Assembly (NCBI GenBank): GCA_015039315.1
Contig: WIDE01000087.1
Span: forward strand, 81,615 to 141,060
Direction of reading: 5' to 3'
Origin: Clavulina sp. PMI_390
Taxonomy: Eukaryota; Basidiomycota; Agaricomycetes; Cantharellales; Hydnaceae
Length of the DNA: 59,446 nt
A model generated the notes under the pieces. That model made no database searches. It had not been told where the DNA came from and was given only the letters and a program-made list of their open reading frames with translations. Below, piece after piece: positions 21,716-34,590 of the stretch; within the stretch, counting starts at the first letter, position 1, and each line of letters opens with the position of its first letter. Both the position numbers and the translations under genes were made by a program.

Positions 21716-24017
21716 ACGCGTCAACCTCTTGGAGTAGGGTTGGAGTTGGGGGTAGAAAAAAGGTGGAGAGCAGAGAAGAGCAAATGCACGCGCGCCAACG
21801 CCCATCAAAGAAAAAAACCACGCGTGACCCTGCGCGCGAAACACGCGTATGGGGTCGAACGAGAGAGCAGGATAAAAAAGCACATGAAACGATAGACAAT
21901 ACAACGCAACCCCTTGCCCAGCTCAGCGCCACACGCGCCGCCACCGCCAAGCACAGCCCGCAGCGAGCAGCCAGAAGCCGTGAATCACCGTTAGTGCTTC
22001 GAACTCCCGAACCGGCCGAAACACAGGGTGAATGCTTAGAGAGACAGAGGGAAGAGGCAGACGAGGGTGCACACGATCAAAAATAAGAGCAAGATGGCCG
22101 AGATGCCCAGGCCTCCAAGCCACTATCTAGCCAGCCCTGATCTCTTGTAAAGTGCAATGAAGGGTTGAGTAGGGAGGCAAGGGAACGAGCTCTATGGTGC
22201 TGTGCGGATATGAAACGAACTGTCAAAGATAAGAGCGCGGGAATATCAGGGACCCGCCAATTCAAAGGTGGATTTGTGTTGTCGGAACTTCTCCAACTCA
22301 TCGGAGATCCCGTAAGAATCCCTGTCATCGCCACCAGACGCACATACACTCATATAGCACACCTCGCTGGAGCCACGCTGCAGCGCGTGAAGGAGGGTTA
22401 CGAACTCAATCGCCGCCATAAAATCGAAGAAGTAAGGCGGATCTCTCCCTTGCCCGTCGGCCGATACGAAGATGCCGAATGTCACTTCAATCTGGCACAG
22501 CAGGGGCGAGAAGTATCATGCAGGGTGGGCAAATCACGCCACGAACCCATCAAGCCCTGGCAAAAAATCGAGGCAACAACACGGAGGAAGAGAAATGGCG
22601 TGGATCTCCAAGAACGAGATCGAGAAAGAGATAAGATAACAGAAATTAGCCTTTCACTCACCCGCTCAGCTTTACCCTCGCCGATGGGCGGCCGCCCGAA
22701 AAAATTTACCTCTTCATCTTCCCTCACCCGGCGTTCCATTGCGTCTCCCGCGGAACGCCGGCGAGCATATGAGAGCAGATTGATACCAATAATAAGTTTG
22801 ATAGTGACGAGGCTAAACGAGGCAATAAAGTGAGCATAAGGTGGGGTTAGGTGGGGTGTCAACAAGAAGCATCAGGAAAAATAATGGTAAAAAAAAAACA
22901 GTAACCGCCACGCTGTTCCACAAAGTAATCAATGAGACAGATGCCAGTGGCGTTATAGCTCCACCGACAAGCCCCACAGCCGTGGTCGCACCCCCAGCTC
23001 AAGTGACCAAAAAAGGTCGGATGATCCTTGGGGAACGAGGCTCATGTGGTGCAGAGACTACTATGGCGGCCAAAGAGCCTCTTGAAAAATTCTTTCCGAT
23101 ATCTTCCCGGACACGCCAAAAAAATACCACGCACGTCGTACGTGCCTGATCCGAGGCTCTCCCAGCACAAATTAGAAAAAAGAAGTAAAAAATTTCCGAT
23201 CGAAAGGATTCGCATGAAACGATTTCACGAGAAGAACACGGTCCAAAAGGCTCCCCACTAGTCGGTGATGTAAAGCACCGAGAAATTTCGCAGAGTCGGC
23301 TGAAGAAGTGCCGTCCCATTGTTCCCGGCCATTCTCAGACCACTCCCCAACAGAGGGGTATGAGTGGAGTGTGCGCAGAGATATATCCGTGTGTCGTGGG
23401 ACGATGGTTCTGGGCCTCCCAGATTCACATCTCAGCTCCGCTCCGAGTGTGAACGCGCAAACGACGAAATAGGAAGGAATGAAACGACAGTGAAAAAATG
23501 GCAAGAATGAATTGAACAATGCCGCCGTTCTCCTGTGTGGATCGGCGAAAGGGGCGAGATGATCTTGGTTGTGCGCCAGCGCGCGGGTGTCGAATCACGA
23601 GGCGAGTTGCATCAATGAGAATATCGTTCCGCGTAGCACGTTGCTCGTTGCGCAGTGCAGCTCAACGGCTCAACCACGGTGATAGCCATCGGGTCACGAG
23701 GATATCAAGGATTCCATACCCGATCGCCAGAACACAAGATAGAAGGAGAATGGAGTCGATGGAAAATTAAGGGTGATGAACGCCGCCGCCAGGTCACTCG
23801 CGGACGATTCACGCGGCCGTTCAATTATAGCAACGCGCCTCCATTTATGACCGTGTGGATGGCCCGGTTATGATCAACGACGGCGGCATTCCCGACAGAG
23901 AAAAAAAGATCGAATGGGAATATCCACTTGATCGCGTGTAACGCTCAGGAGCGAGCCGCCCGAGCGAAGGCACCTGAGAAATGAGCAGCAATAATACCGT
24001 ATATTTCTCCCGTGCCG
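21716..24017. other. Gene-poor spacer with unassigned open frames
   Basis: About 2.3 kb without a gene I can support. A 222-codon plus frame (22165-22833) and two minus frames (22246-22485, 22482-22865) overlap each other. The minus frame 22246-22485 (for example FDFMAAIEFVTLLHALQRG, SYGISDELEKF) looks the most protein-like but has no clear start or splice partners. The region is GC-rich in places, with runs of short homopolymers. Confidence 0.4.
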
Positions 24018-24225
24018 GTTATAAAGGCCCAAAAGCCGGGGAAAGCTCGAGCAATCCATATCCGCCGCGAGGCATAGCTTTAAGCTCATAGCAGCTCATT
24101 CGAAGACAACTGGTCTTATTTTGGGTATGCCCAGAGCCACGTCGTTGTCCACGTCAGGCGAAACCAGAAATAAAAAGCAGGGAAAGAAGAGAAAACAAAA
24201 AACGAGACGTGACGGAAATGCGAAC

Positions 24226-27200
24226 TCACCACAGCCACACGACCAGCCCAAGTACCACGAATGGCCCCACTCTCCCAGCCCACTCCACCCAGTCATACCA
24301 CCAGAACCAAATGAACGCAGCGTCATAGCCTGGGAAGGCATCGTCATTTATAAATGACGTAGTGCGAGATGGTAACGGCGAAGCAGCAGCTGACAGGTTT
24401 GCTACCAGCATAGACACGCCCTGGGTCCCAATCAGGACGACGAGAATAGCAAGCGGGAGCGAGGCAAATCCCAATCGACGCGCGACTACAGGAGACTGGT
24501 CGACGTAGGGATGTTTACGCATCCGCGTCGTTTGGCTGGTCGGAGTTCCAGGTACTGACGACATACTCAGGCGCGTCGACGACGTTGATGAAACGCCTAG
24601 ATCTCGGCAAAGAACATCGATGTATCTTTCATAGACAGTTGGCCGGATATGGTTGAATTTGGTGATGAACGCGTGCTTGAGCCAATCGACTGCCAGCTCG
24701 GAAAGCAGAACGGTAGCGACCGGCTGGGCAAGTTTCACAAAAGATTTGACAATATAATCGGTAATCCCGATTGCCGTATCCGATCCCATCCACGGAGATA
24801 GCCAAGGTGATAATGGCAGAAAACCCCCATCATCGCAGAGCCCAACCCAAAGCGTCAGTCGAACATGATCGATGGAATGCCCAGCGCCCATCGCAAGTCC
24901 ACAAAGGGACAGTCAGAGAGCGCCGCCAGTTCCCAAATCAACGATAGAATCCCAGTCATGAGTAGAACCAGCATGCAGCAAGTGGGGTAGTTTTTTGGTG
25001 ATGAGCCGAGGAAGAGGAGAGCAGAATCCCTCGAATTTCCGTCGATCCCAACCCAGATGCCAGGGCCACCCGAAGCGATCGCCAGTACCACAATATTGTT
25101 CAGTACGTCAATAGCGGCGGAGGTGACAAACCCAAAGTAGTCCACATGTAGGGTCAGGGTTTCGCAGGTTTCAGCCACCAATCGATAGTCCGCGAGCAGC
25201 GCACAGCCATTGATTGCACCACCATCACAATCATGGAATATGACGATCGAGAAGCGTGTATGTGGTGATGCAAGATGCAAGATGGATTGATGGGGTGTGC
25301 GTATATGCCGATTAGGGAGGACAGTGTGTCGGATATCCCAGGGTGAAGTGAGATCGAGGGAGGGTTTGCCCAGGCCCCAGGCGCGCGGAAAAACGATCGT
25401 CGAATGCGTGATTGAGAGCAGATCACGGAAAGGTTGTAGCATACATCGAAGCCGCCAACGCACGATCCGAGAGAAGAACAGCGTGAAAAAGAGATAGGTG
25501 TTGTCAGTAAGCATCAACGCATGTGAAGTGGTATGCCGGCCCATAGTGAGAGATAAGGGGATCATCCGAACGAGTAGACTACTCTAGAATGAAGCTCACT
25601 GCAGCTGGGCAGCATACAATGAGCGGCGTGGTAGCACGGCAGCCGCGAGCTACTCAACCACAATGTCCATAGACATGGGGAGCCCCGTAACCGAGTCCTG
25701 GTCTGGGCCACCTCTGAAGGATAGAAGAAAAAAAAGGGTGAGGAGATGAAAGGCCATACCGAGAACGTTGTCCATAGCAAATTGCTACCCTTGCCCAGGC
25801 TGAAGGCTTTCGGCAGGACAGCATCCTTTGTCCAGAGATCTTCCTCAGAAGCACTGAGCTCAATGAGATTCCGTAAGGCGATCGCCACAAGCATCAAGGA
25901 GAGCTGGAAGCGTTCAACAATATCTATGAAAAGCTGTCAGGCACAAAAATAGCGTGTCCACTCGCTCACAAGCGTACCGGCGCAAGTGATCTGGAACAGG
26001 TTGTCTTTCTCAAACTTCTTGAAGACCGAGCCCTTAATCTCAACGAACTGGTTGCTCAGTAGCAAGGTGAGGAGCGAATTATCGAATGCATTAATCGCAA
26101 TGTTGAGGGAGATTAGCTGGTAAACGAGAATGATTGTATGAGCGACTACGGGAGGAACGTGTCAACCTCGTCGAATTTAAGATACGAGATGATCGGAGAT
26201 GTTTACCGGTGTACAGGCACGACAAGAAGAAGAACAAGATAGGCCGGAAGGTGCTCGGAGTTGGACGGATGTGTGAAGACAATAGAACCAACGTTGATCG
26301 TGAAAACATGCAGTCAAGGATATCCTGACCAATTGAAGTCAACAGTCGGTCCGCGATCTGCTCTCATTTGGTCAGTACATTATTTCATTGTCAAAAATAG
26401 CTTGGACACTCACCTCGAGAGCATTGAAGATAACATATAACTTTATTGTGTCCTGCCCACGAATAGAATGGTATATCTTGCTTGTATTGATGATAGGGAA
26501 TAGGACAGCGAGACTGATGATAATGATAAGCGAACGAATAATGTCGGCTTTTTGTGAAGGGGGTAGGATTGAATTCCTATCGATGATAAGCTGGGTTAGG
26601 GCAGGGTACATAATACGTACTACACTGAGGACATACTTTCGGCGTAAGACTCCAGACCAAAAGTTCGATCCAGCACGAGCGAGCGCCAGAGCAAATCGTA
26701 TGGGCAAGATCGTGAATGTGTATAGGAAGGAGTCAAAGCACAGAACACAACCAAAGATTATCATCTACAGGCCCATGTCAGCTATGCTGCCCAATGACCA
26801 AAGCGTATGCTTAGACACGCACCCTTTCCAACGCCAGAGGTATCCCCAGAAAGTTGCTCACTCGTTCCCATTTTAGCTCTTGGTGAGAATCGAAGTCTGT
26901 AGCCAGTAGCTCCTCCCTGAGGTAGTCCCACAATGAGAATGAGAGAGGCTCCTGCTCTACCTGCGCAGGAAATACAGGGAACTCGACTTCGTCTTCTTCT
27001 TTCTTCACCACAATAGGATTGCGAGAGACAGCTGGTGTGGGGCTAAATGTCGGAGTATCTCTCACGATCGGGGATGACGGTAGAGAAGTATAAGTTCTCC
27101 TCAACTCGTCGACCATAGGAGTCTGTGGCCAAGTCAACTCATTTGAAGGAGCCGTGAATCGAAAGACCGACGATGAGTCGTCAAGGCTCATATGTGGAGT

Positions 27201-27539
27201 ACTGCCATTAATGAGAGTAGTAGTAGCCCCGTCTGAGCGCACACTTGGATCTTCAGCCAGCTCTTCAGGGTCTTCACTAGAATAGCGAGGAAACGCGAGC
27301 ATTTGGGGCATGGATGCGTGTGCCACCATGGGCTCAGAACGCGGAACTTGCAGCCCAGCGGTTGCTAGGTCTGAGAAAGGAAGATCTTCTCCATCGAGCC
27401 GCGCTGCATGGCTGAATGGATGCTGATGCGCGTGTGCACTAGTATGATGCTGATGCCCTAGGTGTCCATTGCCTAGAGCTGACGTGGAGAAGCGTCGGCG
27501 CTGTCCACGACGACGATTGATGAGTATGGGATGCGTCAT
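24226..27539 (-). CDS. TAPT1/EMP65 family ER membrane protein (DUF747)
   Basis: Polytopic membrane protein of the TAPT1 (animal) / Emp65 (yeast) family, linked in yeast to ER protein folding. The start at 27539 (MTHPILINRRRG) leads a long disordered Ser/Pro/His-rich N-terminus, then the conserved core: LWDYLREELLATDFDSHQ, ERVSNFLGIPLALER, FGCVLCFDSFLYTFTILP, IRGQDTIKLYVIFNALE, GQDILDCMFS, SNQFVEIKGSVFKKFEKDN, ALRNLIELS, LLSELAVDWLKHAFITKFN, and VVARRLGFASLPLAILV. These match human TAPT1 block by block. Introns are short except one of 1037 nt (24724-25760). The frame stops at 24226, but a strong donor (GGTGAGT) overlaps that stop. Splicing to 24109 would instead end near 24018 with CLRMSCYELKAMPRGG, which may be the true C-terminus. 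It diverges from the small gene at 27994, leaving a 454-bp shared promoter region. Confidence 0.88.
24855..25565 (-). other. 236-codon open frame inside the long TAPT1 intron
   Basis: The only long intron of the TAPT1 homologue contains an uninterrupted same-strand frame covering most of its length. The later part is hydrophobic and plausible as protein (VDYFGFVTSAAIDVLNNIV, CCMLVLLMTGILSLIWELA). The flanking exons join in phase 0 without it and give the expected family sequence (WTTFS joined to PVATVLLSE), so it is not needed for the host protein. It could be a nested gene, an inserted fragment, a cryptic exon, or chance. I do not recognise it. Confidence 0.35.
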
Positions 27540-27993
27540 TGCGGGTGAGATAGCATGTATTGGGCCCTACCAGACGTGTGGGACCCGATTGCATTCAGAT
27601 TTCCCCCAGCTCGCCCTCGTGTTCACCACGTTGTCAAGTCGGACAGGTATGGAGGGTCACACAGTTGACACCAAAGACTTGTCACAACCAAACGTCACGG
27701 TGGTCAGTCTGACACCAAGCGCGTTCCCCGTGGCTTTCGACCTTTCCCCCATCGTCACATATCCCCCTTTGCTCTACCTCTACGCCTAGACGCGTAGAAA
27801 TCGGTGTGTTTTTCTGTCGTAAGTCCTAGTGTTGGGTTTCATACATGCACGCACTGAATCATCCCCTTAGGCGCGAGCGTGACCACCCATTGTCCTCCTT
27901 CAACCGCGACAATTCACGGCTGGGCCCGTCTGTACCGCTCGTCCCTCTCCTTCTCCCCGTCTCTTGTGATTTCACCTCGCTGTCATCGTTGAC
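27540..27993. promoter_or_regulatory. Bidirectional promoter region, TAPT1 homologue / small Ser-Arg gene
   Basis: A 454-bp spacer between two divergent start codons (27539 minus, 27994 plus). The plus strand is CT-rich toward the right side, typical of fungal transcription start regions. I see no clear TATA box. Confidence 0.5.
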
Positions 27994-28646
27994 GATGCCC
28001 AAAGCTGCCAGCAGCCGTTCGTATGGAGCTCGGTGAGTCTCGGCGTGTCTCAGGTGCCATTCGTCTTCTCACGCAGCATTTCTCGCCGTAGACGCTCAGA
28101 CCCTCTTGCAGTGCCACTTTCATCATCGGCCGCCTCTCGATCTCATGGTGCAGCACAGCTACTGCAGCAATAGTAAGTGGCCATTCCACATCGTTGCTCT
28201 TGCTGGCTGCAAGTTTCACACTAACCACCTACCTTTACCCCAGCACGCATTACTCTACCAATGCAGATGCCTGCCTCGAGGGTCTCATCAATGGTCTCGG
28301 TGGATTAAGCATCAAGAAGAAACAAAGTCTCAGCGTAAGGTTTGTAGAGGATTCGCCTGCAAGGTCGACAGCGACATCACCCGCATCGTCAAGAGACGGA
28401 AGCCCGGCTGCAAGCCCTCCGGCACTGCCTCCCATGCGATTCAAGAAGCATCGTGGTACAAACACGTGGACTGTGCTTCGTGAGGATGTCCGACCCCGCC
28501 GCCAACGCCACCGATCCCCAGCCCCTCCTCCGATCTCCTTTGAGCAAAACCTGGCCCAGGCCCTGCTTATGCAATCCTGCTACAGTCCTGAACCCTCAGC
28601 TATTGGTTTTTGGGGCGTGGTTCCGATCGCCAGTGTTGAAGTATGA
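27994..28646 (+). CDS. Small Ser/Arg/Pro-rich protein, unknown function
   Basis: Three exons join in phase. Exon 1 starts MPKAASSRSYGA at 27994 and ends at a GTGAGT donor. Exon 2 reads ISRRRRSDPLAVPLSSSAAS and ends at GTAAGT. Exon 3 begins after CCCCAG with THYSTNADACLEGLINGLG. The protein is about 180 residues: a basic N-terminus, a short amphipathic helix (CLEGLINGLGGLSIKKK), a disordered Ser/Ala/Pro centre, and a C-terminal patch FEQNLAQALLMQSCYSPE. The in-phase joins and typical donors make the model good, but I do not recognise a family. Nuclear location is a guess from the Arg-rich runs. Confidence 0.6.
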
Positions 28647-28937
28647 GTTATATAAATCATGCCACTCCCGCCCTTGCCTCGTTGTGCGGCGACATGTCCA
28701 TGCCGCACTTACATCCTGCTCGCATATAAATTGGACAAACTGTATCCACCTTTCCATCACAAACTCCTCTTGATGCTCGCCATACCATGTATCCATATGC
28801 CCAAAAGTCAGAGGTCTGTACCTGGCTGCTAAGTAGTTTAACAGTACCAAGCTAATAACAACGATGCTCCTGATTTGACGACCCAATGTTTGTCCATATT
28901 CTGCATATACGAATCTCAGTGCTTCAGGTACGACCAA
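28596..28937 (-). CDS. Possible exon or gene remnant, unknown
   Basis: The minus strand shows a protein-like frame (QTLGRQIRSIVVISLVLLNY, MDTWYGEHQEEFVMERWIQF) of about 110 codons. It is preceded by a possible acceptor (TATATGCAG) and contains a GTAAGT donor after ICEQD. No upstream exon with a start is evident, and the 3' end overlaps the tail of the plus-strand small gene. It may be a decayed gene. No family recognised. Confidence 0.25.
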   Translation of the reverse strand: MVVPEALRFVYAEYGQTLGRQIRSIVVISLVLLNYLAARYRPLTFGHMDTWYGEHQEEFVMERWIQFVQFICEQDVSAAWTCRRTTRQGREWHDLYNSYFNTGDRNHAPKTNS

Positions 28938-28946
28938 CGAATATCA

Positions 28947-30111
28947 AAGCTGGAATGATTTGCCCAAGTGTGACGGACAGGTGAATGACACCCCATGTTA
29001 TCTAACCGCGAGAGGCTAGGCTCCGCCACGATGACAGGGGGGAAACACACCTAGACATAGAGTGCCTCGAGGTGACAGTTTGGTCGCTCTGAATTCTCCG
29101 GCCACAAAGGACACTCTTGAGGAAGAGGACTGAGAAAATTCACTCACTCGAGCAATGACTGTTCAATAGTGGACAAGAATAAGTTGAAGCATGAGAAGGA
29201 GGCAGAGATGTAGGAGCTTCCAGCTTGTCTCGATTCAAGGGCGAGAGGCCCTGTACTCCCCTCTTCCGTGGATGAAAGACTATCCTACCACTTGGCCCCT
29301 CGCCCGTAAATCAAGTCTCCTCCATCCACATAAAACCCCCTTCCTTTAGCTATATCTAAAAGGCACCCTAACACATATTCTAATCATGAGATTAGAGCTC
29401 AGTCTCGTATATATAACAGGTTGTCCACCAAGGCGTAGTGCTGAGATATAAGCGATGAGATGCAATAATTACTTCGCAGTCATGTCTTTCTTTGCTGCTC
29501 ATTCCATGTATTATTATGCTCGGCTACTAAATAAATGCCGAAAAAAAAACGTTGCAGTCAACCCCCCTCAACCTCGTGGCAAATCTGTGTGGCTCTGACA
29601 TCGCTGACATTCGTCATCTTTCGCGACGGGTGTTCCGTAGTACATATTCGTATGGCCATAATGTTCCTCCATAGGCCTACCATGGAGTCGTTTCAAGGTA
29701 ATGGCCTTCAAGCTCATCAAAAACGGTTGAGGGTCCTCCGATAATAGGTTGTTGGGACAGACACAAAGCACACTTCTTCAAGGTTCTATTTTCCCACAAC
29801 GGCTCCAGGCTACCAGAACTTGCTTTGTTCCCCTTGGAAGATGGGTACAACAGCCAATGCTTGCTTATCCATTGGAGAATCTAGTGTCTGGAGGTCACTC
29901 TCGACAGATACATCACCGGTCATGTCGAAGTTCCGACATTGTTTTTACGCCCTTCATTGGGAAAAATCTGGGGCCAATCTACTATAGTATCAATCCATTC
30001 GGGCATCCTGTTCATATTGCTTCACTGTTCTTCGCCAGATGAGTACGTTCGCGTGACCCGTTCGGTTCCGACCAGACGGACCTAATCAGCAATCCTCCTC
30101 CGCCACCAAAC
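28947..30111. other. Spacer with possible decayed coding remnants
   Basis: No intact gene. On the minus strand, 30040-29570 gives protein-like stretches in more than one frame (for example MPEWIDTIVDWPQIFPNEG, ALCLSQQPIIGGPSTVFDEL, EEHYGHTNMYYGTPVAKDDE) interrupted by stops. That pattern fits an old pseudogene, but I cannot name its parent. The part next to 30111 should contain the promoter of the dioxygenase gene. Confidence 0.35.
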
Positions 30112-31437
<1,326 letters not shown>

Positions 31438-31709
31438 GTCCAGCCTTATCGTATGATGTTGTGTCACATGTATCTCGTTAATCTGAATTCACGAAGTCAT
31501 CTGGAGGGACTGCGTTGGAGGAATGCTATAACGCTGAGCGTCGGATGCCCTTGTGCGTACCTCTCGCCGAATAGGTCGCTTTGAATGCTTATTCTGTGCG
31601 GTATATCGATAACACCAAAACTTTGGTAGTAATATTATCGTCTTCATATAGTCAGCTAGTATACTGGCTATGAAGGTATTACATGCTAGTCGACTACTGA
31701 AGCGCGTCG
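31438..31709. terminator. Convergent 3' region between PhyH-like gene and THI6
   Basis: A 272-bp spacer between two stop codons facing each other. It is AT-rich around 31600-31680 and must hold both polyadenylation sites, so the transcripts may overlap. Confidence 0.5.
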
Positions 31710-34136
31710 TTACACCACCTGCATCACCTTCGCTCTACTAGAAATGGCAATGGGAGTCAGATTTGCCACCTCATCAATCAACGCAGGCAGAAATGTCCCA
31801 GGACCCCGGACATCGATCCTCCCAGCAGCGATCTCTGCGGCCACAGTAATGGCAAGAACCCTTACAAGCGCAAAAACGACGCAACAACAAACCTGTCAGC
31901 TGAGAATCGCGTGCCACAAATGTCTCGAAGATTTACTCACCCAGCAATTGCCGCGGTCAGCATGTCTCCTTGCACTAGTCTTCCATTACCAAGATCTATG
32001 GGCGGAAGCTTGCTCTGCTTCCTGGCCAGCATATTTGCTGCTCCGCAGAACGTCGCAATTGCCGTGCCCACGATGCAGCCTGTGCCCGATACTTTTCCCA
32101 GCCACTCGTTTCCGTTTGATAGCTTCACCACGATATTCCCGTCTGAAATCCAATCGTCTTTTCCCGTCATCACGACGATGCATCCTATGGAAGTAATTGT
32201 TGAACTACTTCGCTTTGAGCACAGGGAAAAAAGCACTAACGTTCCCTCAATGCGACATGCTTGACTACCCGCGCAGGATCCGAGAACCCAGAGCCAACGC
32301 TATCCACACCTCTCGATTTGACCTCGGCCATCCCCGCTAGGGCAGATATCTCACCAGCGTTTCCCTTGATCACGGTGGCTTGCCACAAGTTGAGGAGCTC
32401 TAAGAGTTGGAGTACATGGGGGCTTATCAGCACTCTGCAACATTGTGAAGGTCTCTGAAACAGACCGTTTGCAGTGGATCTACGGAATTCCGTCGCTCCA
32501 ACTCCTACTGGGTCGAAGACGACTGGAGAAACGCCATATAAGCTACCATAGGTTAGGCGAGGGATAGACTAACGTACTGGGCTTTCCTCCCCTGTTGGCT
32601 GCGGTCCCTGCGGATTGGCAATGTCACCAGTCCTATTAAGTACCCAGTGCACAAACTAGGAGGCCACAATCTAGTCAGTTACTAACCTGCTACTCTCATA
32701 CCCTCAATGGTACTTTCTTGCAATGTCCCATAATTGACTAGCAGTGCAGAGAGAATCGAACCTAGGTCGTCCATTTCCTGAGGAGCGGTGGCCATAATCG
32801 GGCTTCCACCAAGTGCGAGGGTGATATTGGCAGATTGTGTTGTCACAACAGCATTGGTGATTTGGTGGACTAGGGGAGTGAGGCGTCGCACATGAGAAAT
32901 CACTAGCGTCAAGAGGAAAGTAAGGATAAGTGTAGGCCCTTGTTCTCTCTTCGATGAACGGCAACTCGACCATACTCTGAGCTGCTCGCATTTGAATATT
33001 CCCAGCAGCCGCTTCACCCTCTAACGACCACGGTGCAAGCACGAGGTGTGGAAACGGCCGTTCTACGAACGAGCGTACAGTTCTTGACAGGCTTTGAGAC
33101 ACCGTGAAAGGATCCTGAGACGCGACAATTTCGCTGATAATTGCAACACCGTCGAGTGCCTTGTTTGTGAGTGGCGAGACAGATCCATGCAGTGTGCGGA
33201 TCAAGTTTGCTTGTTTGATGCCACCTAGTAGTTGGGAAAATGATCGAATAGCCTCGCAGTCAGAGCGTGTGCGCAGAAAGGGGCCACAATGAACTACCGC
33301 TGCGCTTACCTATGGCAACCGCTTTGATCTCTGGGTCGAGGGCGGATAGGATATCTCCAACTTTCCGCACTCCAATTGCGTCTTTGGTGAGCTTTTTAGA
33401 GTTGGTAGGATAAATGGCCCCAATCCCAACGTAATCGACTCCGGCTTTATTCGCCTGTTACAATTTCATCTTCATCAGAGCTTGCTACGTCCAGATCGAG
33501 GAAAAGCAACAAGAAAGATAACCACACAAAGGTTGAACAACAGCCCACCTTTTCCGCTTCTTCCACGGAGCTAACGGACATTCCGATGACAGTTGAGCTC
33601 GGCACGAGCCTCCGGACCACATCAATCGGCATATCAGTCTATTGATTGTTTGCATCCATGACATCAAGTGCGGCACGTCAATGGAAATTCGGACATAGAT
33701 GTCATATCAGCGAGTGAATTGAGTAGCTTTCACAAAAACACAGCGATAGGCTTGGACTCACCTGTCCGATATGCACCCCAAACGCTTTTATAGCAAGGGC
33801 GATGTCGATCCGATCATTAATAATGACAGGCACACCATGTCGATCGCACACTCGCTGGGTCCCTCGTGCAATCTCAAGGAATTCCGCGGTGTCAGCGTGC
33901 TTCTCGCGGACTTGGACGAGGGTGACGCCGCCACGAAGAGCCTAACTTGGGATATGATTGGATAGCAGTGTTGTGAAGGGCGCTCAATAAGAGCGGCACA
34001 CATGGGCGGGACTAATAGCCAAGAATTTTTTGAGGCTCACTTCCTCGAGGTGTTCATAGTAATCGCGCCCAGGCGGTAGAAGTTCGCGGCCTGTAACGAG
34101 ATAAAGCGTATAGTCTACAACCTTCTTGGATGGCAT
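31710..34136 (-). CDS. THI6: Thiamine biosynthesis bifunctional enzyme (TMP synthase + hydroxyethylthiazole kinase)
   Basis: The N-terminal half is thiamine-phosphate synthase: [66 protein letters not shown] and the [17 protein letters not shown] segment. The C-terminal half is ThiM-type hydroxyethylthiazole kinase: [42 protein letters not shown] (from exon reading near 32500), [12 protein letters not shown], and [13 protein letters not shown]. It joins the thiazole and pyrimidine precursors into thiamine phosphate in the cytosol. The order and fusion match yeast Thi6. I chose the start at 34136 ([14 protein letters not shown]) because it places the conserved YLVTGR near the N-terminus. An in-frame Met at 34229 would add 31 residues. 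The gene has several short introns and ends [10 protein letters not shown] at 31710. I see no TPP riboswitch upstream. Confidence 0.93.
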
Positions 34137-34590
34137 TGTTCGTTTGTCGCTTTGGCCGTTGAGACGGAGACTAGAAGCAAGGAGACACCCTAGAGAGCTG
34201 CCCTCAGGGTCGGTGGTATCCAGAGCCAATGAGCGCGCAGAAGCTCACGATTGCGTTGAGGGTCATCTCATTGCCAGGTCACCTCGTCACAAAGAGACCG
34301 TCACCGATTTGCCAAAAAATTTGTCGACCCAGAAAATCGGAGAAGGCTAGAAGCTGGAGGGTGAGTGGTTTCTGCTGTGGAAAACCCCCTTCGAGAAGCG
34401 GAGAAATAAAAATATTTCCCGTGACTTTACACGGCACCATTTCCTCCCTGGTCATCAGGGTGCCGCGGCCTCGCTCCGAGGTCTCCGTTTGGAATCCCGA
34501 CATGGAGCCGAGTAGAAAAAGAGCCACACAAATGAAGATGGAAGAAGCAAGAAAGGTAAATGCTACATAGTTACAAAAAGGACTCATAAT
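34137..34590. promoter_or_regulatory. THI6 upstream region
   Basis: It should carry the THI6 promoter and 5' UTR. The stretch 34137-34229 is open in the THI6 frame (see the alternative start). I looked for the conserved pyrimidine- and pyrophosphate-sensor motifs of TPP riboswitches and did not find them. Confidence 0.4.

Noticed and set aside
22165..22833. 222-codon plus-strand open frame
   Set aside because: Basic, low-information sequence with no family signal, splice support or promoter; overlapped by equally long minus frames. Kept only as part of the spacer note.
34137..34590. TPP riboswitch upstream of THI6
   Set aside because: I looked on the minus strand for the conserved CUGAGA and the GAUNNGGAUAAUGCCAGCG-type core and found neither; fungal TPP switches are mainly known from THI4 and NMT1-type genes.
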